DNA of 64,000 nt. Origin: Geodermatophilaceae bacterium NBWT11. Lineage in GTDB: Bacteria > Actinomycetota > Actinomycetes > Mycobacteriales > Geodermatophilaceae. Below are positions 46,819-55,888 of this stretch, piece by piece. The stretch is taken from NCBI GenBank assembly GCA_014218215.1, contig CP043652.1, forward strand, positions 682,001-746,000. The letters run 5' to 3'. Position numbers and translations under genes: made by a program. The first letter of the stretch is position 1, and each line of letters starts with the position of its first letter. A model generated the notes under the pieces. It was not told where the DNA came from. It saw only the letters and a list, made by a program, of their open reading frames with translations, and did not search any database.

Positions 46819-47508
46819 TCAGGGCTGGCGCAGCTGGTTCCTGGCCGCGTCGACCGAGCGGACCATGTGGCCCAGGGTGGTGCCGAAGTCGGCCAGCCGG
46901 CTGTCGACGTACTCGTCGACCTCGGCGCGCATCCGGGACACCTCGGCCGCGGTCTGCTCGCCCAGCTCGTCCGAGCGCGCGACCGCACCGCGGTAGACCT
47001 CGGTCTCGGTGACCAGCCGGTCGTGCTCGGCCTGCCCGGCGGCCACCAGGGCGGCGGCCTGGCGCTGGGCGTCGGCCAGCAGCGCGGCGTGCCGGGCCTC
47101 GCCGTCGGCGATCACCCGCTCGGCCTCGGCGTCGGCCCGGGCGAGGAGGTCCTCCACCTGGGCCTGGGCCTCGGTGATCAGGTCGTCGCGCTGCCGGCGG
47201 GCGGTGCCGACCAGCTCGTCGTGCTGCCGGCGCGCGGTGGCGACGGTCTGCTCGCTCTCGGCCCGGGTGCGCCCGGTGAGCCGCTCGGCCTCGGCCTGGG
47301 CCTGCTCCAGGATCTCGGTGCGCTGCTCGACGATCGTGCCGGCCTGCTGGACCTCCTCGGGGAGGCCCTCGCGCAGGTCGTCGAGCAGGTCGAGCAGGTG
47401 GTCCCGCGGGACCATGCAGGAGCTGGACATGGGGACGCTGCGGGCGTTCTCGATCACCGAGGCGAGCTCGTCGACCACCTCGTAGAGCCGGTACACGACC
47501 TCGGTCAC
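46819..47508 (-). CDS. sepIVA: DivIVA-like coiled-coil cell-division protein (SepIVA type)
   Basis: The 229-residue product starts with a short conserved segment (VVYRLYEVVDELASVIENARSVPMSSSCMVPRDHLLDLLDDL) and then becomes a long Ala/Glu/Arg-rich coiled coil, as in the DivIVA/SepIVA group of Actinobacteria. In mycobacteria SepIVA localises to the division septum and intracellular membrane domain. The GTG start overlaps the coaD stop (GTGA). The position just before DUF177-rpmF-rnc matches mycobacteria, which supports the name. Confidence 0.82.
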   Translation of the reverse strand: MTEVVYRLYEVVDELASVIENARSVPMSSSCMVPRDHLLDLLDDLREGLPEEVQQAGTIVEQRTEILEQAQAEAERLTGRTRAESEQTVATARRQHDELVGTARRQRDDLITEAQAQVEDLLARADAEAERVIADGEARHAALLADAQRQAAALVAAGQAEHDRLVTETEVYRGAVARSDELGEQTAAEVSRMRAEVDEYVDSRLADFGTTLGHMVRSVDAARNQLRQP

Positions 47509-48002
47509 GAGCTCTCCTTCTCGGTGCGCTTCTGGACCAGGCGCGCGTTCACGGCCGGGGGCACCAGGTGCGAGACGTCGCCACCGAAGGCGGCGATCTG
47601 CTTGACCAGGCTGGAGGACAGGTGCCCCACCTGGGGGGCGGTCGGCACGAAGAGGGTCTCCACGCCGGCCAGCTCGCGGTTCATCTGCGCCATCTGCAGC
47701 TCGTACTCGAAGTCACCGACGGCCCGCAGGCCCTTGACGACCACCGGCACGTCGTTGCGCTGACACCAGTGCACGAGCAGCCCGGAGAACGAGGTGACGA
47801 CGACGTTGGGCAGCTCGGCGGTCGCCTCGCGCAGCAGCGCCATCCGCTCCTCGACGTCGAAGAGCCCCGCCTTGCCCGGGTTCACCAGCACCGCGACGAC
47901 CAGCTCGTCGTAGAGCGCGGAGGCCCGGCCGATGACGTCGACGTGCCCGTTGGTGACCGGGTCGAACGACCCGGGGCACACCGCCCGCCTCATGCTGCTC
48001 AC
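47505..48002 (-). CDS. coaD: Phosphopantetheine adenylyltransferase
   Basis: CoaD makes dephospho-CoA from phosphopantetheine and ATP. The 165-residue protein has the nucleotidyltransferase motif VCPGSFDPVTNGHVDVIGRA (TxGH), KGLRAVGDFEYELQMA, and the VGHLSSSLVKQIA motif near the C terminus. GTG 48002 overlaps the rsmD stop (GTGA) and is preferred. ATG 47993 would shorten it by three residues. The gene is coupled to rsmD, as in many bacteria, and to the downstream division gene. Confidence 0.96.
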   Translation of the reverse strand: MSSMRRAVCPGSFDPVTNGHVDVIGRASALYDELVVAVLVNPGKAGLFDVEERMALLREATAELPNVVVTSFSGLLVHWCQRNDVPVVVKGLRAVGDFEYELQMAQMNRELAGVETLFVPTAPQVGHLSSSLVKQIAAFGGDVSHLVPPAVNARLVQKRTEKESS

Positions 48003-48553
48003 GGAGCGCGACCGTACCGGAGCACGGCCTCCCCGTAGCGGCGTTCGCGCAGTCCCAGCAGGGGTGTCGGCCACTCCCAGTCGCGGTCCCGGGAGGAGCG
48101 CTCCACCACGACGACGGCCTCGGGGGCCAGCCACCCCTGGTCGTGCAGCGCCAGCAGCACGCCCTGCACCACCGGGGTCTCCACCGCGTACGGCGGGTCG
48201 GCGACGACGACGTCGAAGGGCGCATCGGCCGGCCGGCCCACCACGGCGGGCACCGAGCCGACCACCACCCGGGCCCCCGCCAGGCCGAGCGCGGCCACGT
48301 TGGCCCGCAGCACCGGCACCACTTTCGGCCCGGACTCCACGAACACCGCCTCGGCCGCCCCGCGGGACAGCGCCTCCAGCCCGATCGCCCCGGAGCCGGC
48401 GTAGAGGTCGAGCACCCGGGCCCCCTCGAGCTCGGTGAGCGTGGCCAGGGAGTTGAACATCGCCTCCCGGGCCCGGTCGCCGGTGGGGCGCACCCCGCTG
48501 GCCGGCACCTGCAGCCGGCGCCCGCGGGCCAGCCCGGCGATCACCCGGGTCAC
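47999..48553 (-). CDS. rsmD: 16S rRNA (guanine966-N2)-methyltransferase
   Basis: RsmD methylates G966 of 16S rRNA. The 184-residue protein has VIAGLARGRRLQVP, RPTGDRAREAMFNSL, the SAM-binding VLDLYAGSGAIGLEALSRGA and the amino-methylase motif DPPY in VVVADPPYAV. GTG 48553 overlaps the recG stop (GTGA). The order recG-rsmD-coaD is common in Actinobacteria. Confidence 0.95.
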   Translation of the reverse strand: MTRVIAGLARGRRLQVPASGVRPTGDRAREAMFNSLATLTELEGARVLDLYAGSGAIGLEALSRGAAEAVFVESGPKVVPVLRANVAALGLAGARVVVGSVPAVVGRPADAPFDVVVADPPYAVETPVVQGVLLALHDQGWLAPEAVVVVERSSRDRDWEWPTPLLGLRERRYGEAVLRYGRAP

Positions 48554-50742
48554 GCCCGCTCCAGCCAGTCGGCGCGGTCGGCGTTGAGCTCGGCGACCGC
48601 GGCGGCGAGCTCGGGGTGCGCGGCGACGCCGAGGTCGGCCTCCAGGATCGCCGCGGCCTCGACCCGGGCGGTGGCGATGAGCTCCTCGTCCTCGAGCAGG
48701 GACAGCAGCCGCACCGTGGTCCGGGAGCCGGACTGGGCCGCGCCGAGCACGTCGCCCTCCCGCCGGGTCTGCAGGTCCAGCCGGGCGAGCTCGAACCCGT
48801 CGGTGGTCGCGGCGACCTGGGCCAGCCGGGTGCCGGTCGACGACGACGTCGGCGCCTCGCTGACCAGCAGGCACAACCCCGGGTGCTCCCCGCGGGCGAC
48901 CCGGCCACGGAGCTGGTGCAGCTGGCTCACCCCGAACCGGTCGGCGTCCATCACGACCATCACGGTGGCGTTGGGCACGTCGACGCCGACCTCGACCACG
49001 GTGGTGGCCACCAGCACGTCCACCTCGCGGGCGGCGAAGGCCCGCATCCGGGCCTCCTTGTCCTCGGCCGACATCCGGCCGTGCAGCACCTCGACCCGCA
49101 GTCCCGCGAGCGGGCCGGCGCGCAGCTCGCGGGCCACGTCGAGCACCGCCAGCGGCGGCCGCTTCTCGTCGCCGTCCTCCGGTGGGGCGCCGTCCTCGCC
49201 GTCGGGGCCCTCGAGGTCGGCGGCGGCGTCGGGCTCCTCGCCGATCCGCGGGCACACCACGTAGGCCTGCCGGCCGGCGGCGACCTCCTCGCGCACCCGC
49301 TCCCACGCCCGGTCCAGCCAGGCCGGCTTCTCCCGCACCGGGACGACGGAGGAGGACACCCCGCCCCGACCGGCCGGGAGCTGGCGCAGCGTGAGGGTCT
49401 CCAGGTCGCCGTAGACGGTCATCGCCACGGTGCGCGGGATCGGGGTCGCGGTCATCACCAGCACGTGCGGGGCACGCTGGCCCTTGGCGCGCAGGGCGTC
49501 ACGCTGCTCGACGCCGAAGCGGTGCTGCTCGTCGACCACCACCAGGCCGAGGTCGGCGAAGTCCACGCCCTCCGACAGCAGCGCGTGCGTGCCCACGACG
49601 ATCCCGGCGCTGCCGTCGGCGACCGCGGCGCGGGCGGTGCGCCGGGCGGCGGCCTTGAGCGACCCGGTGAGCAGGGTGACCCGGGTGCCGGCCGGGTCAC
49701 CGTCGAGCTCCCCGGCCCGGCCCAGCGGCCCGAGCAGGGCGGCGATCCCCCGGGCGTGCTGGGCGGCGAGCACCTCGGTGGGGGCCAGCAGCGCGGCCTG
49801 TCCCCCGGCGTCGACGACCTGGGCCATGGCCCGCAGCGCGACCACGGTCTTGCCCGAGCCGACCTCGCCCTGGAGCAGGCGGTGCATCGGCTGCTCCCGG
49901 CCGATCTCGGCCGCCAGCGCCTCACCGACCTCGCGCTGGCCGTCGGTGAGCTCGAAGGGCAGCGCGGCGTCCACCGCGTCGGCCAGCGCCCCGCCACGCC
50001 GGGGCCGGGCGATGCCCGGTTCCAGGGCCGCGGCCCGGCGGCGGGCGGCCAGGGTCACCTGCAGGACCAGCGCCTCGTCCCACTTGAGCCGCTCGTCGGC
50101 GCGGACGACGTCCTCGTCGGTCTCGGGGTGGTGCTTGTCCCAGATCGCCCGGTCCTGGTCGATCAGCCCGTACCGGGCCCGCAGCTCGGCCGGCAGCGGG
50201 TCGTCGGTCAGCAGCTCGGTGAGCTGCTCCCGGGTCTCGAAGACCAGCCGCAGCGCCTTCTGCACAACCCAGCTGGAGACGTTCTTGCTGGCCGGGTAGA
50301 TCGGCAGCATCGCCGTGGCCCACCGGTCGGCGTCGGTGGCCTCGTCGAGCACCTGGCAGTCGGGGTGGCTGAACTGCAGCTGCCCGTTCCACATCGACAC
50401 CGTGCCGGCGAACAGCCCCCAGGCGCCGACGGCGAGGTGGGCGTGCTTGTGGTTGAAGAACACCAGCCGCATCGAGCCCGCACCGTCGCCGACGGTGATC
50501 TCGGTGATGGTGCCGCGCTTCTGCTTCATCGCCCGGGTGCTCGAGGTGCGCACCTGGCCCAGCACGGTGACCCGGTCCCCCACCTGCAGGTCGGTCAGCT
50601 TCGTCATCTCCCCGCGCCGGGCGTACCGGGCCGGGTAGTGCCGCAGCAGGTCGCGCACGGTGCGCAGGCCCAGCTGCTCGGCCATCGCCTTGGCGGTGCG
50701 GGCGCCGACCACGCGGTCCAGCGGGGTCCCCAGGCTCAGCAC
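48550..50742 (-). CDS. recG: ATP-dependent DNA helicase RecG
   Basis: RecG remodels stalled forks and Holliday junctions. The 730-residue protein has an N-terminal OB/wedge domain (about 50-150), then Walker A GEVGSGKT, LLAPTEVLAAQH, the DEQH box in VVVDEQHRFGVEQ, MTATPIPRT, VVEVGVDVPNATVMVV and QLRGRVARGEHPG. An acidic insert (DLEGPDGEDGAPPEDGDE) in the second helicase domain is unusual and probably a disordered loop. GTG 50742 starts just before the DAK gene stop. Confidence 0.95.
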   Translation of the reverse strand: MLSLGTPLDRVVGARTAKAMAEQLGLRTVRDLLRHYPARYARRGEMTKLTDLQVGDRVTVLGQVRTSSTRAMKQKRGTITEITVGDGAGSMRLVFFNHKHAHLAVGAWGLFAGTVSMWNGQLQFSHPDCQVLDEATDADRWATAMLPIYPASKNVSSWVVQKALRLVFETREQLTELLTDDPLPAELRARYGLIDQDRAIWDKHHPETDEDVVRADERLKWDEALVLQVTLAARRRAAALEPGIARPRRGGALADAVDAALPFELTDGQREVGEALAAEIGREQPMHRLLQGEVGSGKTVVALRAMAQVVDAGGQAALLAPTEVLAAQHARGIAALLGPLGRAGELDGDPAGTRVTLLTGSLKAAARRTARAAVADGSAGIVVGTHALLSEGVDFADLGLVVVDEQHRFGVEQRDALRAKGQRAPHVLVMTATPIPRTVAMTVYGDLETLTLRQLPAGRGGVSSSVVPVREKPAWLDRAWERVREEVAAGRQAYVVCPRIGEEPDAAADLEGPDGEDGAPPEDGDEKRPPLAVLDVARELRAGPLAGLRVEVLHGRMSAEDKEARMRAFAAREVDVLVATTVVEVGVDVPNATVMVVMDADRFGVSQLHQLRGRVARGEHPGLCLLVSEAPTSSSTGTRLAQVAATTDGFELARLDLQTRREGDVLGAAQSGSRTTVRLLSLLEDEELIATARVEAAAILEADLGVAAHPELAAAVAELNADRADWLERA

Positions 50743-50743
50743 G

Positions 50744-52353
50744 TCACTCCACCCCGATCAGCAGCGGGCGCGAGCCCGGGGCACCGGGGTGCCGGACCAC
50801 CTCGACGGTGGGGTGGTGGGCGGCCAGGTGGGCGGCGGCCGCGTCGCCCAGCCGTCCGCCGACCAGGGACACCAGCTCCCCGCCGCCGGCCAGCAGCCGG
50901 TCGAGCAGGTCGCACGCCACCGTCACCAGCGCGGGGCCGATCACGACCACCTCGCCCTCGACCATGCCCAGCGCGTCGCCGGGGTGGCAGCGACCGGCCA
51001 GGGTGAGGGCCTCGGTCTCGGCGACGGTCACCTCGGCCCAGCGGGTCGCCGCGGCCGCCTCGGCCATGCCGATGACGTCGTCGGCGAACCGCCGCTGCGG
51101 GTCGGCGACGGCGACCGCGGCCAGCCCCTGCAGCGGCGACCGGGTCGGGACGACGGCGACGTCGCGGCCCTCCTCCCGGGCCCGGGCCGCGGCCCGTCCG
51201 GCGACCGGCGCCACCGCCCGGTCGTTGGGCAGCACCACGACGTCGGCGGCGCCGGTGCCGAGCACGGCGTCCAGCAGGGCCTCCTCGTCCAGCGGACCCG
51301 ACCCGGCCGGGACGACGACCACGCCTTCGGCGGTGAACAGCGCGGCCAGTCCGTCGGCCACCCACCCGGCCGGGACGACGGCGACGGTGGCCCGGGCGCC
51401 GGGGAGCGGGGCGGCGACCGACACCGGGCCAGCGGGGTCACCGCGATGCGGTGCGGCCGGCCGGCCCGGATGCCGGCCTCGACGGCGGCGCCCACGTCGG
51501 AGACGTGGACGTGGACGTTCCACTGCCGGCCCTCGGGGGTGTCCACCCCGACCACGACGAGACAGTCGCCCAGCCAGCCGAGCTCGGTGCGCAACCGGTC
51601 GACGGCGCGCTCGCTGGAGTCGGCCAGCAGGAACTGCACCTCGCTGCCGGGGCCGGCGTGCGGGTGGTGCGGGGCCTCCCGGGTGCCGGCCTGGGCGCGG
51701 CGGGCGCCCTCCCCGGCGACCAGGGGTGCCCGGTCGGGCTCCACCCCGGTGACGGTGGCGACCAGCGCGTCGAGCACCACGCACCAGCCGGCGCCGCCGG
51801 CGTCGACCACCCCGGCCTCGCGGAGGGCGGCCAGCTGGGCGGTGGTGCCCTGCAGGGCCTTGCGGGCGCCGTCCGCGGTCGCCCGGACCACCTCGGCCAG
51901 GGCCGTGCGCCCGGCCTGCACCGCCGCGGCGGCGGCCTCCGCCCCGGCCCGGGCCACGGTGAGGAAGGTGCCCTCCTCGGGCTCGGCGACCGCCTCGTAG
52001 GCCGACCCGGCCGCCCCGCGCAGCGCGGTGGCGAACAGCGCGCCGTCGACCGGGCCCGCGCCGGCCAGGGTGTCGGCCAGCCCGCGCAGCAGCTGGGCCA
52101 GGATCGCCCCGGAGTTGCCCCGGGCACCCAGCACGGCCCCACGGGCGAAGACCGACCAGGAGGACTCGCTGCCGTCGGCCACCGCGACCGCGTCGGCCGC
52201 GGACTCCGCGGTGAGCAGCAGGTTGGTGCCGGTGTCGCCGTCGGGGACCGGGAAGACGTTGAGGTCGTCGATGCTCCCCCGCGCCGTGCGCAGCGCGTCG
52301 ACAGCGGCGCGGCTCCAGCGGCCGACCGCGGCCTCGTCCAGCGCCGTGAGCAC
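50744..52353 (-). CDS. DAK2/DegV-like kinase protein (YloV/FakA type), frameshifted as read
   Basis: Members of this family have an N-terminal DAK2 (DhaL-like) ATP-binding domain and a C-terminal region. FakA homologues phosphorylate fatty acids bound to FakB. The first frame has LNVFPVPDGDTGTNLLLT, ARGAVLGARGNSGAILAQLLRG and VVDAGGAGWCVVLDAL, as far as RPHRIAVTPLA. The second frame then supplies PVSVAAPLPGARATVAVV, VVLPNDRAV and PLQGLAAVAVADP. One missing C at 51426-51428 (minus-strand sense) accounts for the break, and restored the protein has 536 residues. Its place between rpmB and recG is the standard yloV location. A sequence error is likely but not certain, because this gene may be dispensable. 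Confidence 0.88.
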
Positions 52354-52405
52354 GTCCGGGAGGCTACCGGTGGGCCGCCCGTGGGCACTGCCACCACGGG
52401 GGCGG

Positions 52406-52435
52406 CGGACAGCCGGTCCGTGGACGGGTTACAGT
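52406..52435 (+). promoter_or_regulatory. rpmB promoter
   Basis: CGGACA (52406-52411) and TACAGT (52430-52435) are separated by 18 bases, a reasonable sigma-A promoter for this GC content. They lie about 90 bases upstream of the rpmB start in the divergent gap. The leader in between is unusually AT-rich for this window. Confidence 0.55.
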
Positions 52436-52527
52436 GGTCCGAGCAATCTGCGGGATGCACCCTGTCCGGAGTCTCCAGTCACGGGTCCCCGCCTCTTCGT
52501 ACGCCTTTTCTCTAGGAGTGATCGACC

Positions 52528-52716
52528 GTGGCTGCCGTGTGCGACGTGTGTGGCAAGGGGCCCGGTTTCGGCATGTCGGTGTCTCACTCGCACCGCCGGA
52601 CGCCGCGCCGTTGGAACCCGAACATCCAGGCCGTGAAGGCCGTCGTCGGTGCCGGCACCCGCCGCCGCATCAACGCCTGCACGAGCTGCATCCGGGCGGG
52701 CAAGGTCGTTCGCTGA
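52528..52716 (+). CDS. rpmB: 50S ribosomal protein L28
   Basis: The 62-residue protein begins [31 protein letters not shown]-like sequence and carries two cysteine pairs (CDVCG and CTSC) that form a zinc ribbon. It is the zinc-containing form. The GTG start follows TAGGAGTG. It is divergent from the DAK gene and followed by a hairpin. Confidence 0.96.
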   Translation: MAAVCDVCGKGPGFGMSVSHSHRRTPRRWNPNIQAVKAVVGAGTRRRINACTSCIRAGKVVR

Positions 52717-52740
52717 CCTCACCCCCCTCGTTCTCCCACC

Positions 52741-52772
52741 GGACCCCGGTCGCCTCACGGCGGCCGGGGTCC
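52741..52772 (+). terminator. Hairpin terminator of rpmB
   Basis: ggaccccggtcgcc (52741-52754) pairs with 52759-52772, including one G-U pair, around a TCAC loop. It starts 24 bases after the rpmB stop. Confidence 0.8.
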
Positions 52773-52813
52773 GGTGCGTCTGGGCCCGCCCTGCCGTCCC
52801 GGCCCGGCACCCC

Positions 52814-52819
52814 TAGGGT
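52814..52819 (+). promoter_or_regulatory. Putative leaderless -10 of the TetR gene
   Basis: TAGGGT lies exactly six bases before the GTG at 52826 and there is no ribosome-binding site. This fits the TANNNT leaderless pattern. Confidence 0.45.
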
Positions 52820-52825
52820 TCGACG

Positions 52826-53431
52826 GTGCAGTTCCGCCGTGAGACCGAGACCGCCGTCCGACGCGGACGCCGCCGTGACCCCGCCGTCGACGAGGCGGTC
52901 AAGTCCGCCGTCCTGGCGCTGCTGACCGAGCGCGGCTGGGACGGCGTCTCGATGGACGGCGTGGCCGCCCGGGCCGGTGTGGGCAAGGCGAGCATCTACC
53001 GCCGCTGGTCCTCGCGGGTGCAGATGGTCGCCGAGGCGGTCACCGAGCTCAACCGCGGCGAGCTGACGCCCCCCGACACCGGCTCGCTGCGCGAGGACCT
53101 GCTGGTGCTGTTCCGGTCGATGGTCACCGCCCTGCAGGGACCGCTGGGCACGGCGTCCCGGGCGCTGATCGGGGTGCTGCCGCACGAGCCGGACCTGGCG
53201 GTGGCCTTCCGCGAGGGGGCGCTCGGCGTCTGGGCCGAGGCGTTCGCCGCCGTCTTCGCCGCCGCGGCCGCCCGCGGCGACCTGGACCGGGAGACCCTGG
53301 GCACGGTGGCCGGCGAGGCCGGACCGGCCGTGCTCATGCAGCGCTGGCTGATCACCGGCCAGCCGCTGGACGACGCGCTGGCCGTCGACGTGGTGGACCA
53401 CGTCGTCCTGCCGTTGCTCACCCGCCGCTGA
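52826..53431 (+). CDS. TetR/AcrR family transcriptional regulator
   Basis: The 201-residue protein has an N-terminal helix-turn-helix (VLALLTERGWDGVSMDGVAARAGVGKASIYRRWSSR, about residues 29-65) and a C-terminal ligand domain resembling TetR_C. The ligand and targets are unknown. The adjacent genes are on the other strand, so no divergent target gene is evident, except possibly itself. GTG 52826 is the start. Its last 14 bases overlap the convergent cytidylate-kinase-like gene. Confidence 0.9.
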   Translation: MQFRRETETAVRRGRRRDPAVDEAVKSAVLALLTERGWDGVSMDGVAARAGVGKASIYRRWSSRVQMVAEAVTELNRGELTPPDTGSLREDLLVLFRSMVTALQGPLGTASRALIGVLPHEPDLAVAFREGALGVWAEAFAAVFAAAAARGDLDRETLGTVAGEAGPAVLMQRWLITGQPLDDALAVDVVDHVVLPLLTRR

Positions 53432-54047
53432 TCCCCCGGGCCCGCGCGGCGGCCACGACCAGGTCGACGACGGTGGCGTGGTCGATCGCCGTGCTGTCCA
53501 CCACCAGGTGGTAGTGCCGGGCCTCGGCGGGGTCGGTGCGGTGGTAGTGCCGCACGTAGGCGGCGCGGGTGCGGTCGGCACCCTCCATCTCCCGGCGCAC
53601 CTCGTCCTCGGGCAGGCCCAGGTGGGCCACCGCGGCCGCCAGCCGGGCCTCGGGCGGCCCGTCCAGCCGCACGTGCAGGGCGTCCGGTCGTCCGGCCAGC
53701 ACCATCGCGCCGGCCCGACCGAGGACCACGCCCCCCGGCCCGTCGGCGAGCTCGGTGACCACCCGCTCGGTCTGCAGCCGGTAGGCCCGCTCGTCGGGCA
53801 GCGTGGAGCCGGGGAGCACGCCCCCGACCGGGTCGGGCATCGACCCCAGCGAGGCGACGAGGCGCCACAGGCCGCGGACGACGCTCTCGTCGTTGGCCTC
53901 GGCCTCCTCCACGGTCACCCCCAGCCGACCGGCGACCTGGGCGGGGATGACCCGGTCGTGGAACACCAGGCCCAGCCGCTCGGCGACCGCGGGGGCGATG
54001 TCCGCCCCGCCCGCGCCGAACGTGGCCGACACCGTGACGACGCCCAT
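53418..54047 (-). CDS. Cytidylate kinase-like family protein
   Basis: The 209-residue protein resembles the Cytidylate_kin2 family. It has a glycine-rich loop SATFGAGGADIAPAVAERLG near the start, LVFHDRVIPAQ, VVLGRAGAMVLAG, HVRLDGPPEARL and HYHLVVDSTAIDH. The usual P-loop Lys of true kinases is not visible in the loop, which is common in this family. The substrate is unproven. The ATG shares one base with the stop of the upstream acetyltransferase gene, so the two are coupled. Confidence 0.8.
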   Translation of the reverse strand: MGVVTVSATFGAGGADIAPAVAERLGLVFHDRVIPAQVAGRLGVTVEEAEANDESVVRGLWRLVASLGSMPDPVGGVLPGSTLPDERAYRLQTERVVTELADGPGGVVLGRAGAMVLAGRPDALHVRLDGPPEARLAAAVAHLGLPEDEVRREMEGADRTRAAYVRHYHRTDPAEARHYHLVVDSTAIDHATVVDLVVAAARARGISGG

Positions 54048-54541
54048 CAGGACACCTCGTTCTCGTCCGTCGGGAGGTCCCGACCCAGGAAGACCGCCTC
54101 GGGGGCACCGTCGTACACGCCGTACCCGGCGACCGGTGTGTACCCGGCCCGGGCGTAGAGCGCCAGTGCCTCGGGTTGCCGGTCCCCGGAGTTGAGCACC
54201 ACCCGGGTGTGCCCGGCGGCGGCCGCGGTGCGCTCCAGCTCGGCGAGCACCGCCGCCGCCACGCCCCGACGGCGGGCCCAGGGCTCGACGTACATCCGCT
54301 TGAGCTCGACCACGCCGGCGGCGTGCACCCGCCAGCCCCCGCAGCCGGCGGGACGGCCGCCGAGCTCGGCGACCAGGAACAGCCCGCGCGGGGGCAGCAC
54401 CTCCCCCGGGTCGACGGTCATCGCGTCGCGGCCGCCGTAGCGGACGACGTACTCCTGCTGGACCGCCTCGACCAGCCGCGCCGCGACCGGGTCGTCGTAG
54501 CCGGTGGCCCGCAGCCGCACTGCCTCAGCGGAAGTGCGCAT
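54047..54541 (-). CDS. GNAT family N-acetyltransferase
   Basis: The protein of about 164 residues shows a GNAT fold: ELGGRPAGCGGWRV, VVELKRMYVEPWARRRGVAAAVLAELE (acetyl-CoA-binding R-R-G-V-A loop), TRVVLNSGDRQPEALALYARAGYTPV. The acceptor substrate is unknown. ATG 54541 is chosen. GTG 54547 adds two residues. It overlaps the end of thiL by 17 bases, and its stop overlaps the next gene start, so thiL, this gene and the kinase-like gene form one transcript. Confidence 0.85.
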   Translation of the reverse strand: MRTSAEAVRLRATGYDDPVAARLVEAVQQEYVVRYGGRDAMTVDPGEVLPPRGLFLVAELGGRPAGCGGWRVHAAGVVELKRMYVEPWARRRGVAAAVLAELERTAAAAGHTRVVLNSGDRQPEALALYARAGYTPVAGYGVYDGAPEAVFLGRDLPTDENEVS

Positions 54542-55556
54542 GACCACCCCCAGACAGCCCCAGGCCGGCGACCACGTCGGCGGCGGGGACGCCGTCGACC
54601 CGCACCCCGGCGGGTCCGGCCTCGACCACCCCGATCGCGACGAAGGGCTCGGGCAGGTCGGCCGCGGCCGGGAAGGTGGCCAGCAGGGCGTGGTCCTCCC
54701 CGCCGGTCAGCACCCAGGCCATCGGGTCCCCGCCCAGGGCGGCCGCCACCTGGGGCAGCGGGCCGGCCGGGTCGACCAGGGCGGCCAGCGACCCGCGGTC
54801 CAGGTCGAGCAGCACGCCGCTGGCGTCGGCGAGGTGCCCGGCGTCGGCGAGCAGGCCGTCGCTGACGTCGCACATCGCCGTCGCGCCGGCGTCGGCCGCC
54901 GCCGGCCCGGCGGCGTAGGGCGGGGTGGGGCGCCGGTGGGCGGTCACCGCGGCCAGCGGTGCGGTGAAGCCGCGGCGCAGCACCGCCCACCCGCACGCCG
55001 ACCAGCCCAGCCGGCCGGCGACCGCGACGACGTCCCCGGGTCGTGCGCCGCCGCGGGTCACCGGCGCCCGGCCCTGCAGGTCACCCAGCGCGGTCACCGA
55101 GAGCACCACCGAGGAGCTGTCCGGGGCGCACGCCACGGTGTCCCCGCCGACCACCGCGGCGCCGTGCGGGGCGCACTCGGCCGCCAGCCCGGTGGCCACG
55201 CCCTCCAGCCAGCCGGTGGGCGTGCTCGCGGGGCAGGCCAGTCCGACCAGCAGCGCGGTGGGCACCGCGCCCATCGCCGCGACGTCGGCCAGGTTCGCCG
55301 CCGCCGCCTTGTGCCCGACGTCCTCGGCCGAGGACCAGTCGCGGCGGAAGTGCCGGCCCTCGACGAGCACGTCGGTGCTGGCCACCACCCGGGCGTCGGG
55401 GGTGCGGACGACGGCGGCGTCGTCACCGGGCCCGACGTCGGCCAGCGCGGCGGTGCCGGCCCGCGCCAGCACCCGGTCGATCACCCCGAACTCGCCCACC
55501 ACCGCGACGCTGTCCGCGGCGTCCACCGGGGGCACCAGGGGCCGGGGACGCGTCAC
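54525..55556 (-). CDS. thiL: Thiamine-monophosphate kinase
   Basis: ThiL phosphorylates thiamine monophosphate to thiamine diphosphate, the last step of the pathway. The 343-residue protein has VGPGDDAAVV, ASTDVLVEGRHFRRDWSS, DVGHKAAAANLADVAAMG, VVGGDTVACAP, AMCDVSDGLLADAGHLA and LTGGEDHALLATF, all ATP and Mg2+ binding motifs of the PurM/ThiL superfamily. The start is GTG or ATG at 55556, in a divergent gap of 98 bases. In Mycobacterium thiL occupies the same neighbourhood. Confidence 0.95.
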   Translation of the reverse strand: MTRPRPLVPPVDAADSVAVVGEFGVIDRVLARAGTAALADVGPGDDAAVVRTPDARVVASTDVLVEGRHFRRDWSSAEDVGHKAAAANLADVAAMGAVPTALLVGLACPASTPTGWLEGVATGLAAECAPHGAAVVGGDTVACAPDSSSVVLSVTALGDLQGRAPVTRGGARPGDVVAVAGRLGWSACGWAVLRRGFTAPLAAVTAHRRPTPPYAAGPAAADAGATAMCDVSDGLLADAGHLADASGVLLDLDRGSLAALVDPAGPLPQVAAALGGDPMAWVLTGGEDHALLATFPAAADLPEPFVAIGVVEAGPAGVRVDGVPAADVVAGLGLSGGGHAHFR

Positions 55557-55654
55557 CGGGCACCCCCCGCCGCTGGGGTACGTTGCCGATCAGCCCGCCG
55601 TCCGGCGGGGCGCACGTCCGTGCACCAGCTGCACTGCCCGAGGGGGGCTCTCCC

Positions 55655-55888
55655 GTGGTCCACGCGTACATCCTGATCCAGACCGAAGTCGGCAAGGCAG
55701 CCGCCGTCGCCACGACCATCGCCGGGATCTCCGGGGTGACCAAGGCCGAGGACGTCACCGGCCCCTACGACGTCATCGTCCGCGCCGAGGCCGGCTCGGT
55801 CGACGAGCTCGGTCGCCTGGTGGTCGCACGGGTGCAGTCGGTGGACGGGATCACCCGCACGCTGACCTGCCCGGTCGTCAACCTCTGA
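55655..55888 (+). CDS. Stand-alone RAM/AsnC ligand-binding domain protein
   Basis: The 77-residue protein contains only the RAM (regulation of amino acid metabolism) domain of Lrp/AsnC regulators: VVHAYILIQTEVGKAAAV, the GVTKAEDVTGPYDVIVRAEAG core and the RTLTCPVV end. The DNA-binding half is missing, so it cannot bind DNA by itself. It might mix with full-length Lrp proteins or bind an amino acid. GTG 55655 follows a GAGGGGGG stretch. Its stop overlaps the CTG start of the DUF3515 gene. Single-domain copies near thiL and ddl are frequent in Actinobacteria. Confidence 0.9.
   Translation: MVHAYILIQTEVGKAAAVATTIAGISGVTKAEDVTGPYDVIVRAEAGSVDELGRLVVARVQSVDGITRTLTCPVVNL

Noticed and set aside
50744-52353. 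Reading the DAK gene as two separate genes.
   Set aside because: The two frames join exactly in one domain architecture when one base is added. No start signal exists at the second part.
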